DNA from: Actinomadura latina NBRC 106108
GTDB lineage: Bacteria; Actinomycetota; Actinomycetes; Streptosporangiales; Streptosporangiaceae
Direction of reading: 5' to 3'
Assembly: GCF_001552195.1 (NCBI RefSeq)
Contig: NZ_BCQS01000003.1
Location: forward strand, 620,001-684,000
DNA: 64,000 bases
In this document: piece by piece, positions 19,138 to 28,152 of the stretch
Layout: each line of letters starts with the position of its first letter
Numbering within the stretch: the first letter of the stretch is position 1
The notes under the pieces: generated by a model
The model's database searches: none
What the model saw: the letters and a program-made list of their open reading frames with translations, nothing else
Told to the model about the DNA's origin: nothing
Position numbers and translations under genes: made by a program

Positions 19138-20022
19138 TTGACCCCGCAGCACAACGGCGTCACTACACCCGCTCTCCGCGTACCGGACGCGCCGATCACG
19201 CTCTCCACCGCGTCGGTCTACCCGGAGAAGGTACCGAGCGCGTTCGAGATCGCCTCACTGCTGGGCTACGACGGCATCGAGGTCATGGTCTCCACGGACG
19301 CCTCCTCGCAGGACCTGAACGTCCTGCGCCGGCTGTCCGACTACCACGAGGTGCCGATCAAGTCGATCCACGCGCCATGCCTGCTGCTCACGCAGAGGGT
19401 GTGGGGCCGCGAGCCCTGGGGCAAGCTCATCCGCTCCAAGGACGTCGCCGAGGAACTGGGCGCGGAGGTCGTCGTCGTCCATCCGCCGTTCCGCTGGCAG
19501 CGCGACTACGCGAAGGAGTTCGTCGAGGGCCTCGCCCGCATGCAGGACGAGACCGACGTCCTGTTCGCGGTGGAGAACATGTTCCCGCTCAAGGCGCGAG
19601 GTGCCGAAGCGGGCATGTACCTGCCCGACTGGAACCCGGTCGACCAGGACTACCCGTACGTCACCCTCGACCTGTCCCACACCGCCGTCTCCGGGTCGGA
19701 CCCCGTCGACATGGCGGGCGGCCTGGGCGACCGCCTGCGGCACATCCATCTCGCCGACGGCGTGGGCATCACGAACAAGGACGAGCACCTCGTCCCCGGC
19801 CGGGGCCACCAGCCGTGCGGGACGATGCTGGAGAACCTTGCCGAGGGCGGCTTCCGGGGGCACATCGTCCTGGAGGTGAACACGCGGCGCGCGTCCAGCC
19901 GGGTCGAGCGCATGGAGGACCTCGCCGAGGCCCTGGCGTTCGCCCGCCTGCACCTCGCCGCCGCCGACCACACCTGGGAGGTCACGTCGGCCGGGGAGGT
20001 CACCCGCCGGGGCGTGCGGTGA
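19138..20022 (+). CDS. Sugar phosphate isomerase/epimerase-like TIM-barrel protein
   Basis: This 294-residue protein has the xylose-isomerase-like (AP endonuclease 2) TIM-barrel fold: [61 protein letters not shown] and HIVLEVNTR. The Glu, Asp and His at strand ends fit a divalent-metal site. The substrate is not known. The start is a TTG at 19138 preceded by GAGGAAG. The stop overlaps the TetR start (GTGA), so both are made from one transcript. As I recall, the same pair occurs next to proC in mycobacteria (the Rv0498 region). Confidence 0.8.
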   Translation: MTPQHNGVTTPALRVPDAPITLSTASVYPEKVPSAFEIASLLGYDGIEVMVSTDASSQDLNVLRRLSDYHEVPIKSIHAPCLLLTQRVWGREPWGKLIRSKDVAEELGAEVVVVHPPFRWQRDYAKEFVEGLARMQDETDVLFAVENMFPLKARGAEAGMYLPDWNPVDQDYPYVTLDLSHTAVSGSDPVDMAGGLGDRLRHIHLADGVGITNKDEHLVPGRGHQPCGTMLENLAEGGFRGHIVLEVNTRRASSRVERMEDLAEALAFARLHLAAADHTWEVTSAGEVTRRGVR

Positions 20023-20603
20023 CCGATCCCGCCGCGCCGAGGGGCCGCCGGCCCGGCCCGACCGAGACGCGCGAGAAGATCCTGGCCGAGGCGCGCGACC
20101 TGTTCGCCGAGAAGGGCTACGACGGGGCCTCGCTGCGCGCCATCGCCCGCGCCGCCGGCGTCGACCCCGCCCTCGTCCACCACTTCTTCGGCAACAAGGA
20201 GGGCGTGTTCATCGAGGCGATGCGCTTCCCGGTGGACCCGTCCGTCCTGCTGCCGCGCATCATGGCCTTCCCCGGCGAACGGCGCGGTGAGGCGATCGTC
20301 CGCGCGTTCCTGGACGTGTGGGGGGACGACGACAGCCGGGCGCCCATGCTCGCGATGCTGCGCTCGGCGATGACGAACGAGCGGGCGGCGGCGCTCCTGC
20401 GCGAGTTCGTCGCGGTCGCCCTGTTCGGCCGCGCCAAGCAGGCGACCGAGGCGCCGCCGCTCGGCATCCAGGCGGCGGCGGGGCAGATGATCGGCGTGAT
20501 GATCCTGCGGTACGTCCTGCGCATCGAGCCGATGGCGTCGGCGTCGGAGGACGAGCTGATCGCACTGGTGGCCCCCACCGTCCAGCGCTACCTGACCTCT
20601 TGA
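20019..20603 (+). CDS. TetR-family transcriptional regulator
   Basis: The 194-residue protein has a TetR HTH at residues ~13-60 ([20 protein letters not shown], then [23 protein letters not shown] split at the turn) and a C-terminal ligand domain of the TetR_C type. The GTG start at 20019 overlaps the stop of the isomerase-like gene. The ABC exporter genes begin 31 nt downstream in the same direction; autoregulation and control of that exporter is the simplest reading, but not proven by sequence. Confidence 0.88.
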   Translation: MTDPAAPRGRRPGPTETREKILAEARDLFAEKGYDGASLRAIARAAGVDPALVHHFFGNKEGVFIEAMRFPVDPSVLLPRIMAFPGERRGEAIVRAFLDVWGDDDSRAPMLAMLRSAMTNERAAALLREFVAVALFGRAKQATEAPPLGIQAAAGQMIGVMILRYVLRIEPMASASEDELIALVAPTVQRYLTS

Positions 20604-20634
20604 CCGGGCCCCGCCGTCCGCTTAAATTCAACAC

Positions 20635-21384
20635 ATGATGAGTTCTAGCCCGGCGAGCGGTGCCGAGCCGGCCGTGCGCGTCCGCGATCTGCGGGTCGTG
20701 CGCGGCGGCCAGGAAGTCCTGCGCGGGCTCACCTTCGACGTCCCGCGCGGCTCCATCGTGGGGCTGCTCGGCCCGAGCGGCTGCGGGAAGACCACGCTGA
20801 TCAGGGCGCTCGTCGGCGTCCAGATCGTGCGGAGCGGCACGGTGACGGTGCTCGGCGCGCCCGCCGGATCGGCCGGCCTGCGGAACCGCGTCGGCTACGC
20901 GACGCAGTCCCCGGCCGTGTACGCCGACCTGACCGTCGCCGAGAACCTGCGCTACTTCGCGTCCGTCCTGGGCGCGCCCCGCTCGGACGTCGACCGCGTC
21001 ATCGACGAGGTCGGACTCGGCCGGAGCCGCGACCAGACGGCGGCGACGCTGTCCGGCGGGCAGCTCAGCCGCACCAACCTCGCCGCGGCGCTGCTCGGCG
21101 CGCCCGAGCTGATCGTCCTGGACGAGCCGACCGTCGGCCTCGACCCCGTCCTGCGCCAGGAGCTGTGGGAGCTGTTCCGGGAGCTGGCCGACCGGGGCGC
21201 GACCCTCGTCGTGTCCAGCCACGTCATGGACGAGGCGGGCCGCACCGACCGCCTCCTCCTCATGCGGGAGGGCATGATCCTCGCCGACGGCACCCCGGCG
21301 GGGCTCCGCTCCCGCACCGGCGCGCCCGACCTCGAGGCGGCGTTCCTCCACCTGATCACCGAGAAGGCCGGGAGCCCGGCATGA
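20635..21384 (+). CDS. ABC transporter ATP-binding protein (ABC-2 exporter)
   Basis: This 249-residue nucleotide-binding subunit has Walker A GPSGCGKTT, the Q-loop in YATQSP, signature LSGGQLSR, Walker B LIVLDEPTVGLDP and the H-loop VVSSHVMDE. It is complete and overlaps the permease gene by ATGA. The pair forms a two-gene ABC-2 exporter of the drug/lipid type. The start is the first of two ATGs at 20635; the second, at 20638, is possible. Confidence 0.9.
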   Translation: MMSSSPASGAEPAVRVRDLRVVRGGQEVLRGLTFDVPRGSIVGLLGPSGCGKTTLIRALVGVQIVRSGTVTVLGAPAGSAGLRNRVGYATQSPAVYADLTVAENLRYFASVLGAPRSDVDRVIDEVGLGRSRDQTAATLSGGQLSRTNLAAALLGAPELIVLDEPTVGLDPVLRQELWELFRELADRGATLVVSSHVMDEAGRTDRLLLMREGMILADGTPAGLRSRTGAPDLEAAFLHLITEKAGSPA

Positions 21385-22115
21385 GCGCGGCCGTCACCCT
21401 CGCCACGATGCGGCGCATCCTCGCGCAGCTCAAGCACGACCACCGCACCCTCGCACTGCTGATCGGCGTGCCGGCGCTGCTGATGATCCTGCTGCGCTAC
21501 GTGTTCGACCAGCCGATGCTCTTCGACCGGATCGGGCCGATGCTGCTCGGCCTGTTCCCCTTCACGGTCATGTTCGTCGTGACCAGCGTCGCCACCCTCC
21601 GCGAACGGACGAGCGGCACCCTCGAACGGCTGATGACCATGCCGCTCGGCAAGCTCGACCTGCTGCTCGGGTACGCGCTCGCCTTCGGGCTGATCGCGCT
21701 GGTGCAGGTCGGCGTCGTGCTGGTGATCTCGCTGACCTGGCTCGGCCTCGACCTGAAAGGCTCGCTGGGGTCGCTGGTCCTCGTGTCCCTGCTGGACGCG
21801 CTGCTCGGCATGTCGCTCGGCCTGTTCGCCAGCGCCTTCGCCCGGACCGAGTTCCAGGCCGTCCAGTTCATGCCCGCCTTCGTCCTGCCGCAGACGCTGC
21901 TGTGCGGCCTGATCATGCCGCGCGACGACATGGCGTCCTGGCTGAACGCGCTCTCGGACGTCCTGCCCCTGTCATACGCCGTCGAGGGCATGCAGGAGAT
22001 CAGCGCCCGCCCCGACTTCACCGCCACTCTGACCCGCGACGTCGCCGTGATAACGGCCTTCACGATCGTGGCCCTGGTCCTGGGCGCGGTGACCCTCCGC
22101 CGCCGCACCCCATGA
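21381..22115 (+). CDS. ABC-2 type transporter permease
   Basis: This 244-residue membrane protein has about six membrane spans. It shows the ABC-2 features LRERTSGTLERLMTMPLGK between spans 2 and 3 and PLSYAVEGMQEI near the last outer loop, as in DrrB-like permeases. Its ATG overlaps the stop of the ATPase gene, so the two are co-translated. The substrate is unknown; TetR control suggests a toxic or lipophilic compound. Confidence 0.88.
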   Translation: MSAAVTLATMRRILAQLKHDHRTLALLIGVPALLMILLRYVFDQPMLFDRIGPMLLGLFPFTVMFVVTSVATLRERTSGTLERLMTMPLGKLDLLLGYALAFGLIALVQVGVVLVISLTWLGLDLKGSLGSLVLVSLLDALLGMSLGLFASAFARTEFQAVQFMPAFVLPQTLLCGLIMPRDDMASWLNALSDVLPLSYAVEGMQEISARPDFTATLTRDVAVITAFTIVALVLGAVTLRRRTP

Positions 22116-22118
22116 CCC

Positions 22119-22190
22119 GCGAAAGGGGGTTGAGGTTTACCTGCGGAGGCGGGTTGCGCCTTAATCGGACAGGTGGGTTGAACCGGGCCA
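22119..22190 (+). repeat. Three 24-bp direct repeats upstream of the LCP gene
   Basis: GGGTTG occurs at 22127, 22151 and 22175, each at the same place in a 24-bp unit with the loose pattern G..nAGGnGGGTTG. A fourth partial GGGTCG is at 22195. They lie just before the -10 element of the LCP gene and look like an iterated protein-binding site. Confidence 0.55.
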
Positions 22191-22210
22191 TCCCGGGTCG
22201 ATCCTGCTGG

Positions 22211-22216
22211 TAGCTT
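22211..22216 (+). promoter_or_regulatory. -10 element of a leaderless promoter (LCP gene)
   Basis: TAGCTT ends 7 nt before the ATG at 22224, with no ribosome site between, consistent with a leaderless transcript. Confidence 0.45.
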
Positions 22217-22223
22217 CTGCGCC

Positions 22224-23402
22224 ATGACCGCGCCAGATCACTCCGGACCGCAGGCGCCGCAGCGGGCCGACCAGGGCCCGCAGGCACCGGCGGCAGCTCA
22301 GGCCACCGAGGCCCCAGCGGGGCCCGGCGCCCCCCAGGGCGACGGCGGGGACGCCTTCTGGGCCGGGGCCGACGGCGCCGAGCGCAAGCGCAAGCGGCGG
22401 TGGCCGCGGGTCCTGATCGCGATGGGGTTGTTCGTCGCGCTGGTCGTGGCCGGGGTCGGCGGGCTGCTGTGGCAGCGCCAGTCGTCCTACAACGGCAACA
22501 TCGACCGGATCAAGGGCGTCATGCCGACCGACCGGGCGAACCGGCCGGGGCCGAACGTGGAGGGCACCGAGAACTGGCTGCTCGTCGGCTCGGACTCGCG
22601 GGCCGACGCGGCGACGACCGGCGAGGGCAACCAGGTCTGGAAGCCGGGCCGGCAGCGCACCGACACGATCATGCTGCTGCACCTGCCGGCGGACCGGAAG
22701 AAGGCCTACATCATCTCGTTCCCGCGCGACTCGTGGGTCGAGATCCCCGGCTACGGCAACCAGAAGATCAACGCGGCGTTCTCGTTCGGCGGGCCGAAGC
22801 TGCTGATCGAGACGATGGAGAACCTCACCGGGATCCGCGTCGACCACTACGGCGCGATCGACTTCGAGGGCTTCAAGTCGATGACGGACGCGCTCGGCGG
22901 CGTCACCGTCAACATCAAGCAGAGCGTGTACGACCCGGCCCGCAAGAAGCAGTGGACGGCGGGAAAGCAGAAGCTGAACGGCGAGGAGGCGCTGCTGTTC
23001 GTCCGGCAGCGCTACAACCTGCCGAACGGCGACTTCGACCGGATCAAGCGGCAGCAGGCGTTCCTCGGCGCGCTCGCCAAGCAGGCCGCGGACCGCGGCA
23101 CGCTGACCAACCCGCTCAAGCTCGACCGCTTCCTGTCCGCGCTGTCGAAGTCGATCAGCGTGGACGAGGGCGTGTCGGCGGGCGACCTGCGCTCGCTGGC
23201 GCTGAGCATGCGCAGCGTCCGGGTGTCGGACGTGATGTTCATGACGCTCCCGCACAAGGGCACCGGCATGCGCGGCAAGCAGAGCGTCGTGTTCGTCGAC
23301 GGGACGAAGGCGAAGCAGCTGTTCGAGGCCGTCAAGACCGCTCAGATGTCCGAGTACGTGAAGCAGCACGGGGCCGGCAACAGGCTCGGCACGGTGTCGT
23401 GA
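22224..23402 (+). CDS. LytR-CpsA-Psr (LCP) family cell-wall glycopolymer ligase
   Basis: This 392-residue protein has a disordered Pro/Ala/Gly-rich cytoplasmic N-terminus (~1-55), one membrane span (~62-84) and an outer LCP domain. That domain includes LLVGSDSR, RQRTDTIMLLHL, AYIISFPRDSWVEI, GYGNQKINAAFSFGG, HYGAIDFEGF, LNGEEALLFVRQRY and DFDRIKRQQ, including the Arg and Asp residues that bind the polyprenyl pyrophosphate headgroup. LCP enzymes transfer wall polymers such as teichoic acids or arabinogalactan from lipid carriers to peptidoglycan. Confidence 0.93.
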   Translation: MTAPDHSGPQAPQRADQGPQAPAAAQATEAPAGPGAPQGDGGDAFWAGADGAERKRKRRWPRVLIAMGLFVALVVAGVGGLLWQRQSSYNGNIDRIKGVMPTDRANRPGPNVEGTENWLLVGSDSRADAATTGEGNQVWKPGRQRTDTIMLLHLPADRKKAYIISFPRDSWVEIPGYGNQKINAAFSFGGPKLLIETMENLTGIRVDHYGAIDFEGFKSMTDALGGVTVNIKQSVYDPARKKQWTAGKQKLNGEEALLFVRQRYNLPNGDFDRIKRQQAFLGALAKQAADRGTLTNPLKLDRFLSALSKSISVDEGVSAGDLRSLALSMRSVRVSDVMFMTLPHKGTGMRGKQSVVFVDGTKAKQLFEAVKTAQMSEYVKQHGAGNRLGTVS

Positions 23403-23446
23403 TCGCGCGGGCTTAACCTGGGACGAGGAGAACCAGGGAGCGAAGG

Positions 23447-24376
23447 GTGCGCACAGTGCTTCGTCAGGCGTTGCTCGCCGCGTCGCGCAGTGGCGGCGCG
23501 CGCAGGGTCGTGGAGACCGCGCCGTTCACCGGGGACGTCGTCCGGCGCTTCATCGCGGGTGAGACGATCGAGGACGCGGCGCGCGTCACCGGGCGGCTGA
23601 CCGGCGAGGGGCTGCTCGTCACCCTGGACGTCCTGGGCGAGGACACGTCCGACAAGGGACGCGCCGAGGCGAACGTCACCCACTACGTCGAACTGCTGGA
23701 ACGGCTCGGCGCCGCCGGGCTCGGTGCACGCGCCGAGGTGTCGCTGAAGCTCTCGGCCGTCGGCCAGACCCTCGACGAAGACCTGGCCCTGGAGAACGCA
23801 AGGCGGGTGTGCGAGGCCGCCCGTTCCGCCGGGACGACGGTGACGCTCGACATGGAGGAGCACACCACCGTCGATTCGACCCTGCGGGTCGTCCAGGAAC
23901 TACGGCGCGACTTCCCGGACGTGGGGGCGGTCATCCAGGCGTACCTGCGGCGGGCAGAGGAGCACTGCGCGGAACTGGCCTACGAGGGGTCGCGCGTGAG
24001 GCTGTGCAAGGGCGCGTATGCGGCACCGGCGGCGGTGGCCTTCACCGACAAGGATGAGATCGACAAGTCGTTCGTCCGCTGTATGAAGGTCCTCATGGCG
24101 GGCAAGGGCTACCCGATGCTCGCCACGCACGATCCTCGGCTCATCGATATCGCCGGTGCGCTGTCGATTCTGCACGAGCGTGACGCCGACACGTTCGAGT
24201 ACCAGATGCTCTACGGGGTCCGTTCGCAGGAGCAGCGCCGGCTGGCCGCGCAGGGAGCGCAGGTCCGCGTCTATGTCGCGTACGGGCGCGAGTGGTACGA
24301 GTACTTCATGCGGCGCCTGGCGGAACGTCCCGCCAACCTCCGCTTCCTCGTGCGCTCCCTCGCCGGACGGTCGTGA
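23447..24376 (+). CDS. Proline dehydrogenase
   Basis: This 309-residue FAD enzyme oxidises proline to pyrroline-5-carboxylate. The (beta/alpha)8 core shows VSLKLSAVGQ, TLDMEEHTT, VIQAYLRRAEEH, VRLCKGAY, LATHDPRLI, FEYQMLYGVR and FMRRLAERPANL, the last containing the Arg pair that binds the proline carboxylate. It is the monofunctional type with no P5C dehydrogenase domain. The GTG at 23447 follows GGGAGCGAAGG closely; an in-frame GTG 9 nt later is an alternative. proC, which runs the reverse direction of the pathway, is next. Confidence 0.92.
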   Translation: MRTVLRQALLAASRSGGARRVVETAPFTGDVVRRFIAGETIEDAARVTGRLTGEGLLVTLDVLGEDTSDKGRAEANVTHYVELLERLGAAGLGARAEVSLKLSAVGQTLDEDLALENARRVCEAARSAGTTVTLDMEEHTTVDSTLRVVQELRRDFPDVGAVIQAYLRRAEEHCAELAYEGSRVRLCKGAYAAPAAVAFTDKDEIDKSFVRCMKVLMAGKGYPMLATHDPRLIDIAGALSILHERDADTFEYQMLYGVRSQEQRRLAAQGAQVRVYVAYGREWYEYFMRRLAERPANLRFLVRSLAGRS

Positions 24377-24474
24377 TCAGAGCGCTCTTCCGGGGGGTGG
24401 GGGCGTCCCCCCACACGAGAAGGGCCCGGCGCTAGGCTGGTCCGGTCGTTGAATCCCCACGTCAAGGTATGCCG

Positions 24475-25269
24475 ATGATCGCGATTCTGGGTGCCGGGAA
24501 GATGGGCGAGGCGCTGCTGTCCGGGGTGCTCCGGGCCGGCCGCCGCCCGTCCGAGCTGATGGCGACCGCGCGCCGGGAGGAGCGGGGCGCGCTGCTGCGC
24601 GAGCGGTACGGCATCGAGATCGTGCCGAACGCGGTGGCCGCGGCGAAGGCCGAGACGCTCATCCTCGCGGTGAAGCCGCAGGACATGGGCGCCCTGCTGG
24701 ACGAGATCGGCGCGCACGTCCCGCCCGGCCGCCTCGTGATCTCGATGGCGGCGGGCATCACGACCGGGTTCATCGAGGCGCGGCTGCCGGCGGGCGTCCC
24801 CGTCGTCCGCGTCATGTCCAACACGCCCGTGCACGTGGACGAGGCGATGAGCGTGATCTCGCCCGGCTCGCACGCGGCGGAAGAGCATCTGAAACTCGCC
24901 GAGGAGCTGCTGTCCCCGGTCGGGAAGGTGCTCCGCATCCCCGAGTCGCTGCAGGACGGCGCGACGGCCCTGTCCGGCAGCGGCCCCGCGTACTTCTACT
25001 ACCTGGTCGAGGCGATGGTGGACGCGGGCATCCTGCTCGGCATGCCGCGCGCCGCCGCGCTGGAGATGGTGATCCAGTCCGCCGTGGGCGCGGCGATCAT
25101 GCTCCGCGACTCCGGCGAGCACCCGGTGCTGCTGCGCGAGGCCGTCACGTCCCCGGGCGGGACGACGATCTCGGCGATCCGGGAGCTGGAGCGGCACGGC
25201 GTCCGCGCCGCCGTCCTGGAGGCCATCGAGGCGGCCCGCAACCGGGGACGCGAGCTGGCGGGCGGCTGA
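24475..25269 (+). CDS. proC: Pyrroline-5-carboxylate reductase
   Basis: This 264-residue NAD(P)H enzyme makes the last step of proline synthesis. It has a Rossmann fold start IAILGAGKMGEALLSG, LILAVKPQDM, ISMAAGIT, VRVMSNTP, and the P5CR signature near TALSGSGPAYFYYLVEAM (~160-180) with REAVTSPGGTT. I favour the ATG at 24475, 7 nt after AAGG, over the ATG at 24469, which lies 1 nt after it. As I recall, proC is also next to the bS22/HTH block in M. tuberculosis (Rv0500). Confidence 0.93.
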   Translation: MIAILGAGKMGEALLSGVLRAGRRPSELMATARREERGALLRERYGIEIVPNAVAAAKAETLILAVKPQDMGALLDEIGAHVPPGRLVISMAAGITTGFIEARLPAGVPVVRVMSNTPVHVDEAMSVISPGSHAAEEHLKLAEELLSPVGKVLRIPESLQDGATALSGSGPAYFYYLVEAMVDAGILLGMPRAAALEMVIQSAVGAAIMLRDSGEHPVLLREAVTSPGGTTISAIRELERHGVRAAVLEAIEAARNRGRELAGG

Positions 25270-25345
25270 TCGGGCCCGGCGGCCTCAGCGAAAGTTCATC
25301 TTTGAACATTTGAGCCGGTCCGGGGGGTCCGCCCGTGCTAGGGGT

Positions 25346-25780
25346 ATGGGACTCATACTCCGCCTGATCGTCGCCGCCGGGCTGGCGGCCGACGCCATCG
25401 TGCACTGGATGTTCGCGCCCGACATGGCCTACGTCGCGGGCGGGTCCATCGGCGGCGACGACCTGTTCCGCATCCAGGCGGCGGTCGCGGGCGTGGTCGC
25501 CGTCGTCGTCCTCACCTACGGCGCCCGCTGGGCGTACGCGCTGGCGTTCCTCGTCGCGGCGAGCGCGGCCGGGGCCGTCGTCCTCTACTACTACGTCGAT
25601 CTCGGGGCGCTCGGCCCGCTGCCGGACATGCACGAACCCGTCTGGTACCTCGACAAGACGATCAGCCTGGCCGGTGAGGGCGGCGCCGCGCTGGCCGCCC
25701 TGGTCGGGTTCTTCGCCGCGGGCCGCGGGCGCCGCGCGGAGGACGCGTACCTCGAACGCGAACCCGCCGGCCGCTTCTGA
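25346..25780 (+). CDS. Four-span integral membrane protein, unknown function
   Basis: This 144-residue protein is built of four predicted membrane helices (around residues 3-20, 38-60, 63-85 and 110-130) with short loops; one carries HWMFAPDMAYVAGG. No catalytic motif is visible. Size and pattern resemble small DoxX-like or DUF membrane proteins of actinomycetes, but I do not assign a family. The ATG at 25346 starts just before the first helix; a TTG at 25310 would add 12 residues. Confidence 0.6.
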   Translation: MGLILRLIVAAGLAADAIVHWMFAPDMAYVAGGSIGGDDLFRIQAAVAGVVAVVVLTYGARWAYALAFLVAASAAGAVVLYYYVDLGALGPLPDMHEPVWYLDKTISLAGEGGAALAALVGFFAAGRGRRAEDAYLEREPAGRF

Positions 25781-25799
25781 CCGCCGCCCGGAGGGACCG

Positions 25800-26780
25800 C
25801 TAGGCGGCCGCGGTGCGGCCGGGGGCGCTGTGGTGCGTGACCGAGCAGATGAACGCGGCCGCGTCGCGCATCGCCTCGCCCGCCTCGGGCAGCACGCGGT
25901 TCAGGATCTGGAAGACGTGCATCTGGCCGTCCCAGACCTGGAGTTCGCATTTCCCGCCGGCGCTCCGCAGGGCGTCCGCGAACGCCTCGGCCTCGGTGCG
26001 CAGGACCTCGGCGCCGCCGACCTGGATGAGGACGGGCGGCACGTCCGTCCAGGCGCAGGTGAGCAGGGCCAGCCGCGGGTCGTCGAATCCGGCCGGCCCC
26101 ACCACGAGGCGGGCGACCCGGCGCGCCGACGCGGCGCTGATGTACGGGTCGTGGGCGCGGGCCTGCGCCTGGATGGAGAGTTCGCAGGTCAGGTCGATCC
26201 ATGGGGAGAAGAGGGTGATCCCGGCGGGGGCCGGCAGGTCCTGCCGGCAGATCTCCCCGGCGAGGACGCCGGCGAGGTGCCCGCCGGCCGAGTCGCCCGC
26301 GATCACGATGCCGGCCGGGGGGACGCCCCGCGCGAGCAGCCACCGGTAGGCGGTGACGGCGTCCTCCAGCGGCGCCGGGAACGGGTGCTCGGGCGCCAGC
26401 CGGTACCGGGGGGCGAGGACGGGCAGGCCCGTGTCGTGCGCGAGCCGCGACGTGATCGGCCGGTGGGTGCGCGGCGAGCAGGCCACGTAGCCGCCGCCGT
26501 GCAGGTAGAGGACGGCGCCGTCGGGCCGGCCCTCGGGGGCGTCCCGGGGGACGAGCCATTCGCCCTTGATCGGGCGCTCACCGAGGTCTTCGCCGGGCCG
26601 CTCGTTCAGCCCCTCGATCCGCACCCCCGAGCAGGGCCGCATCAGTAAGGACGCGGCGTCCACCGTGGACCGGGCGGTCCGGATCCCGGTGGCGTGGCCG
26701 GGCAGGTAGTGCAGGAGAGGCCGGACGCCCAGCCGCAGAGCGCTGCTGATCGCACGACTGCGCACGCTTGGGCTGTCCAT
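25800..26780 (-). CDS. Alpha/beta hydrolase, hormone-sensitive-lipase type
   Basis: This 326-residue esterase/lipase of the HSL (LipR/Lip) family has the oxyanion motif YLHGGGYV, nucleophile Ser in GDSAGGHL, and later Asp (TEAEAFADAL region, after LIQVGGAEVLR) and His (WDGQMHVFQ). It also shows YRLAPEHPFPAPLEDAV, typical of this family. It likely cleaves short-chain acyl esters. The ATG at 26780 has a GGGGGG ribosome site. It converges with the membrane-protein gene and is divergent from acuC. Confidence 0.88.
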   Translation of the reverse strand: MDSPSVRSRAISSALRLGVRPLLHYLPGHATGIRTARSTVDAASLLMRPCSGVRIEGLNERPGEDLGERPIKGEWLVPRDAPEGRPDGAVLYLHGGGYVACSPRTHRPITSRLAHDTGLPVLAPRYRLAPEHPFPAPLEDAVTAYRWLLARGVPPAGIVIAGDSAGGHLAGVLAGEICRQDLPAPAGITLFSPWIDLTCELSIQAQARAHDPYISAASARRVARLVVGPAGFDDPRLALLTCAWTDVPPVLIQVGGAEVLRTEAEAFADALRSAGGKCELQVWDGQMHVFQILNRVLPEAGEAMRDAAAFICSVTHHSAPGRTAAA

Positions 26781-26937
26781 GTACCCCCCTTTGGTATTTT
26801 GACGTCGTGTGATCGGTATGCCCGTTTTCGGACAGTAATTCACGTCACAGTCCGGCAATCGGTGACCGGGACCGGGGCGGCGCCCCTGAGGCGGCCGTGT
26901 GAGCCGGGCCACGTGACGCTCGCGATACCGTGAGGTC

Positions 26938-28152
26938 ATGAGCAGTCCCGATGCGTCCCGGCCCGCCGACCCCGAGAACTGCGGACTCGAGATCTTCTGG
27001 GACGAGCGGCTCATCTCCTACGACTTCGGCTCCGGGCATCCCATGGACCCCGTGCGCGTCGAACTGACGATGGCGCTGGCCCGGGAACTCGGCGTCCTGG
27101 ACCGTCCCAACGTGCGCGTGTCGGAGTTCGAGGCGGCCGGCGACAAGCTGCTGCGGCTCGTCCACGAGGAGTCCTACATCGCGTCGGTCAAGCACGCCGG
27201 CGCGACCGGGCTCCCGGACGTCAGGCACGGCCTCGGCACCGCCGACAACCCGATCTTCCTCGGCATGCACGAGGCGTCCGCCCTGGTCGCCGGCGCGTCG
27301 GTCGCCGCCGCCGAGGCGGTGTGGACGGGCCGCGCCGAGCACGCCGCGAACATCTCCGGCGGCCTGCACCACGCCCTGAGCGGCGCCGCCAGCGGGTTCT
27401 GCGTCTACAACGACCCGGCGATCGCCATCGCGTGGCTGCTGGAGAACGGCGCGGAGCGCGTCGCGTACGTCGACATCGACGTCCACCACGGCGACGGCGT
27501 CCAGGCCGCCTTCTACGACGACCCCCGCGTCCTGACGATCAGCCTGCACGAGACGCCGCGCACGCTGTTCCCCGGCACCGGCTTCCCGAACGAGACGGGC
27601 GCGGAGGGCACCTCCGTCAACATCTCGCTGCCGCCCGGCACCGGCGACCGGCCGTGGCTGCGCGCGTTCGACGCGATCATCCCGCCGCTGCTGCGCCGGT
27701 TCCGCCCGGACGTCCTCGTGACGCAGCAGGGCGCCGACGGGCACGCGCTCGACCCGCTCGCGCACCTCATCCTCAGCGTGGACGGGCAGCGGACGGCCTA
27801 CGCGCTGCTGCACCGGCTGGCGCACGAGACCGCGGGCGGCCGGTGGGTGCTCACCGGAGGCGGCGGCTACGAGCTGGTCCAGGTCGTGCCGCGCGCGTGG
27901 ACGCACCTGCTCGCCGAGGCGGCGGGCGGCCCGATCGCGCCGGGCACGGCGACCCCGGAGGAGTGGCGCGACCTCGTCCGGCGGCGGACCGAGGAGATCG
28001 CCCCGCGCCGGATGACGGACGGGACGGAAGTCGTGGAGGTCGTCAGGTGGGGGGACGGCTACGACCCGGCGAGCCCGATCGACCAGGCGATCCTGGCGAC
28101 GCGCCGGGCGGTGTTCCCCGAGCACGGCCTCGACCCGATGACGGACGAGTGA
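26938..28152 (+). CDS. acuC: AcuC-type histone deacetylase-family enzyme
   Basis: This 404-residue Zn-dependent deacetylase of the class I HDAC fold has GHPMDPVRVELT, the His-Asp dyad region HVDIDVHHGDGVQ (VDIDVHHGDG) with the metal Asp and His, ISLHETPRTLFPGTG, TQQGADGHALDPLAHL and LTGGGGYELVQVVPRAW. AcuC homologues deacetylate acetyl-CoA synthetase and restore its activity; that target is inferred. TACCGT ends 6 nt before the ATG, so the transcript may be leaderless. The stop overlaps the GTG of the next gene. Confidence 0.88.
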   Translation: MSSPDASRPADPENCGLEIFWDERLISYDFGSGHPMDPVRVELTMALARELGVLDRPNVRVSEFEAAGDKLLRLVHEESYIASVKHAGATGLPDVRHGLGTADNPIFLGMHEASALVAGASVAAAEAVWTGRAEHAANISGGLHHALSGAASGFCVYNDPAIAIAWLLENGAERVAYVDIDVHHGDGVQAAFYDDPRVLTISLHETPRTLFPGTGFPNETGAEGTSVNISLPPGTGDRPWLRAFDAIIPPLLRRFRPDVLVTQQGADGHALDPLAHLILSVDGQRTAYALLHRLAHETAGGRWVLTGGGGYELVQVVPRAWTHLLAEAAGGPIAPGTATPEEWRDLVRRRTEEIAPRRMTDGTEVVEVVRWGDGYDPASPIDQAILATRRAVFPEHGLDPMTDE

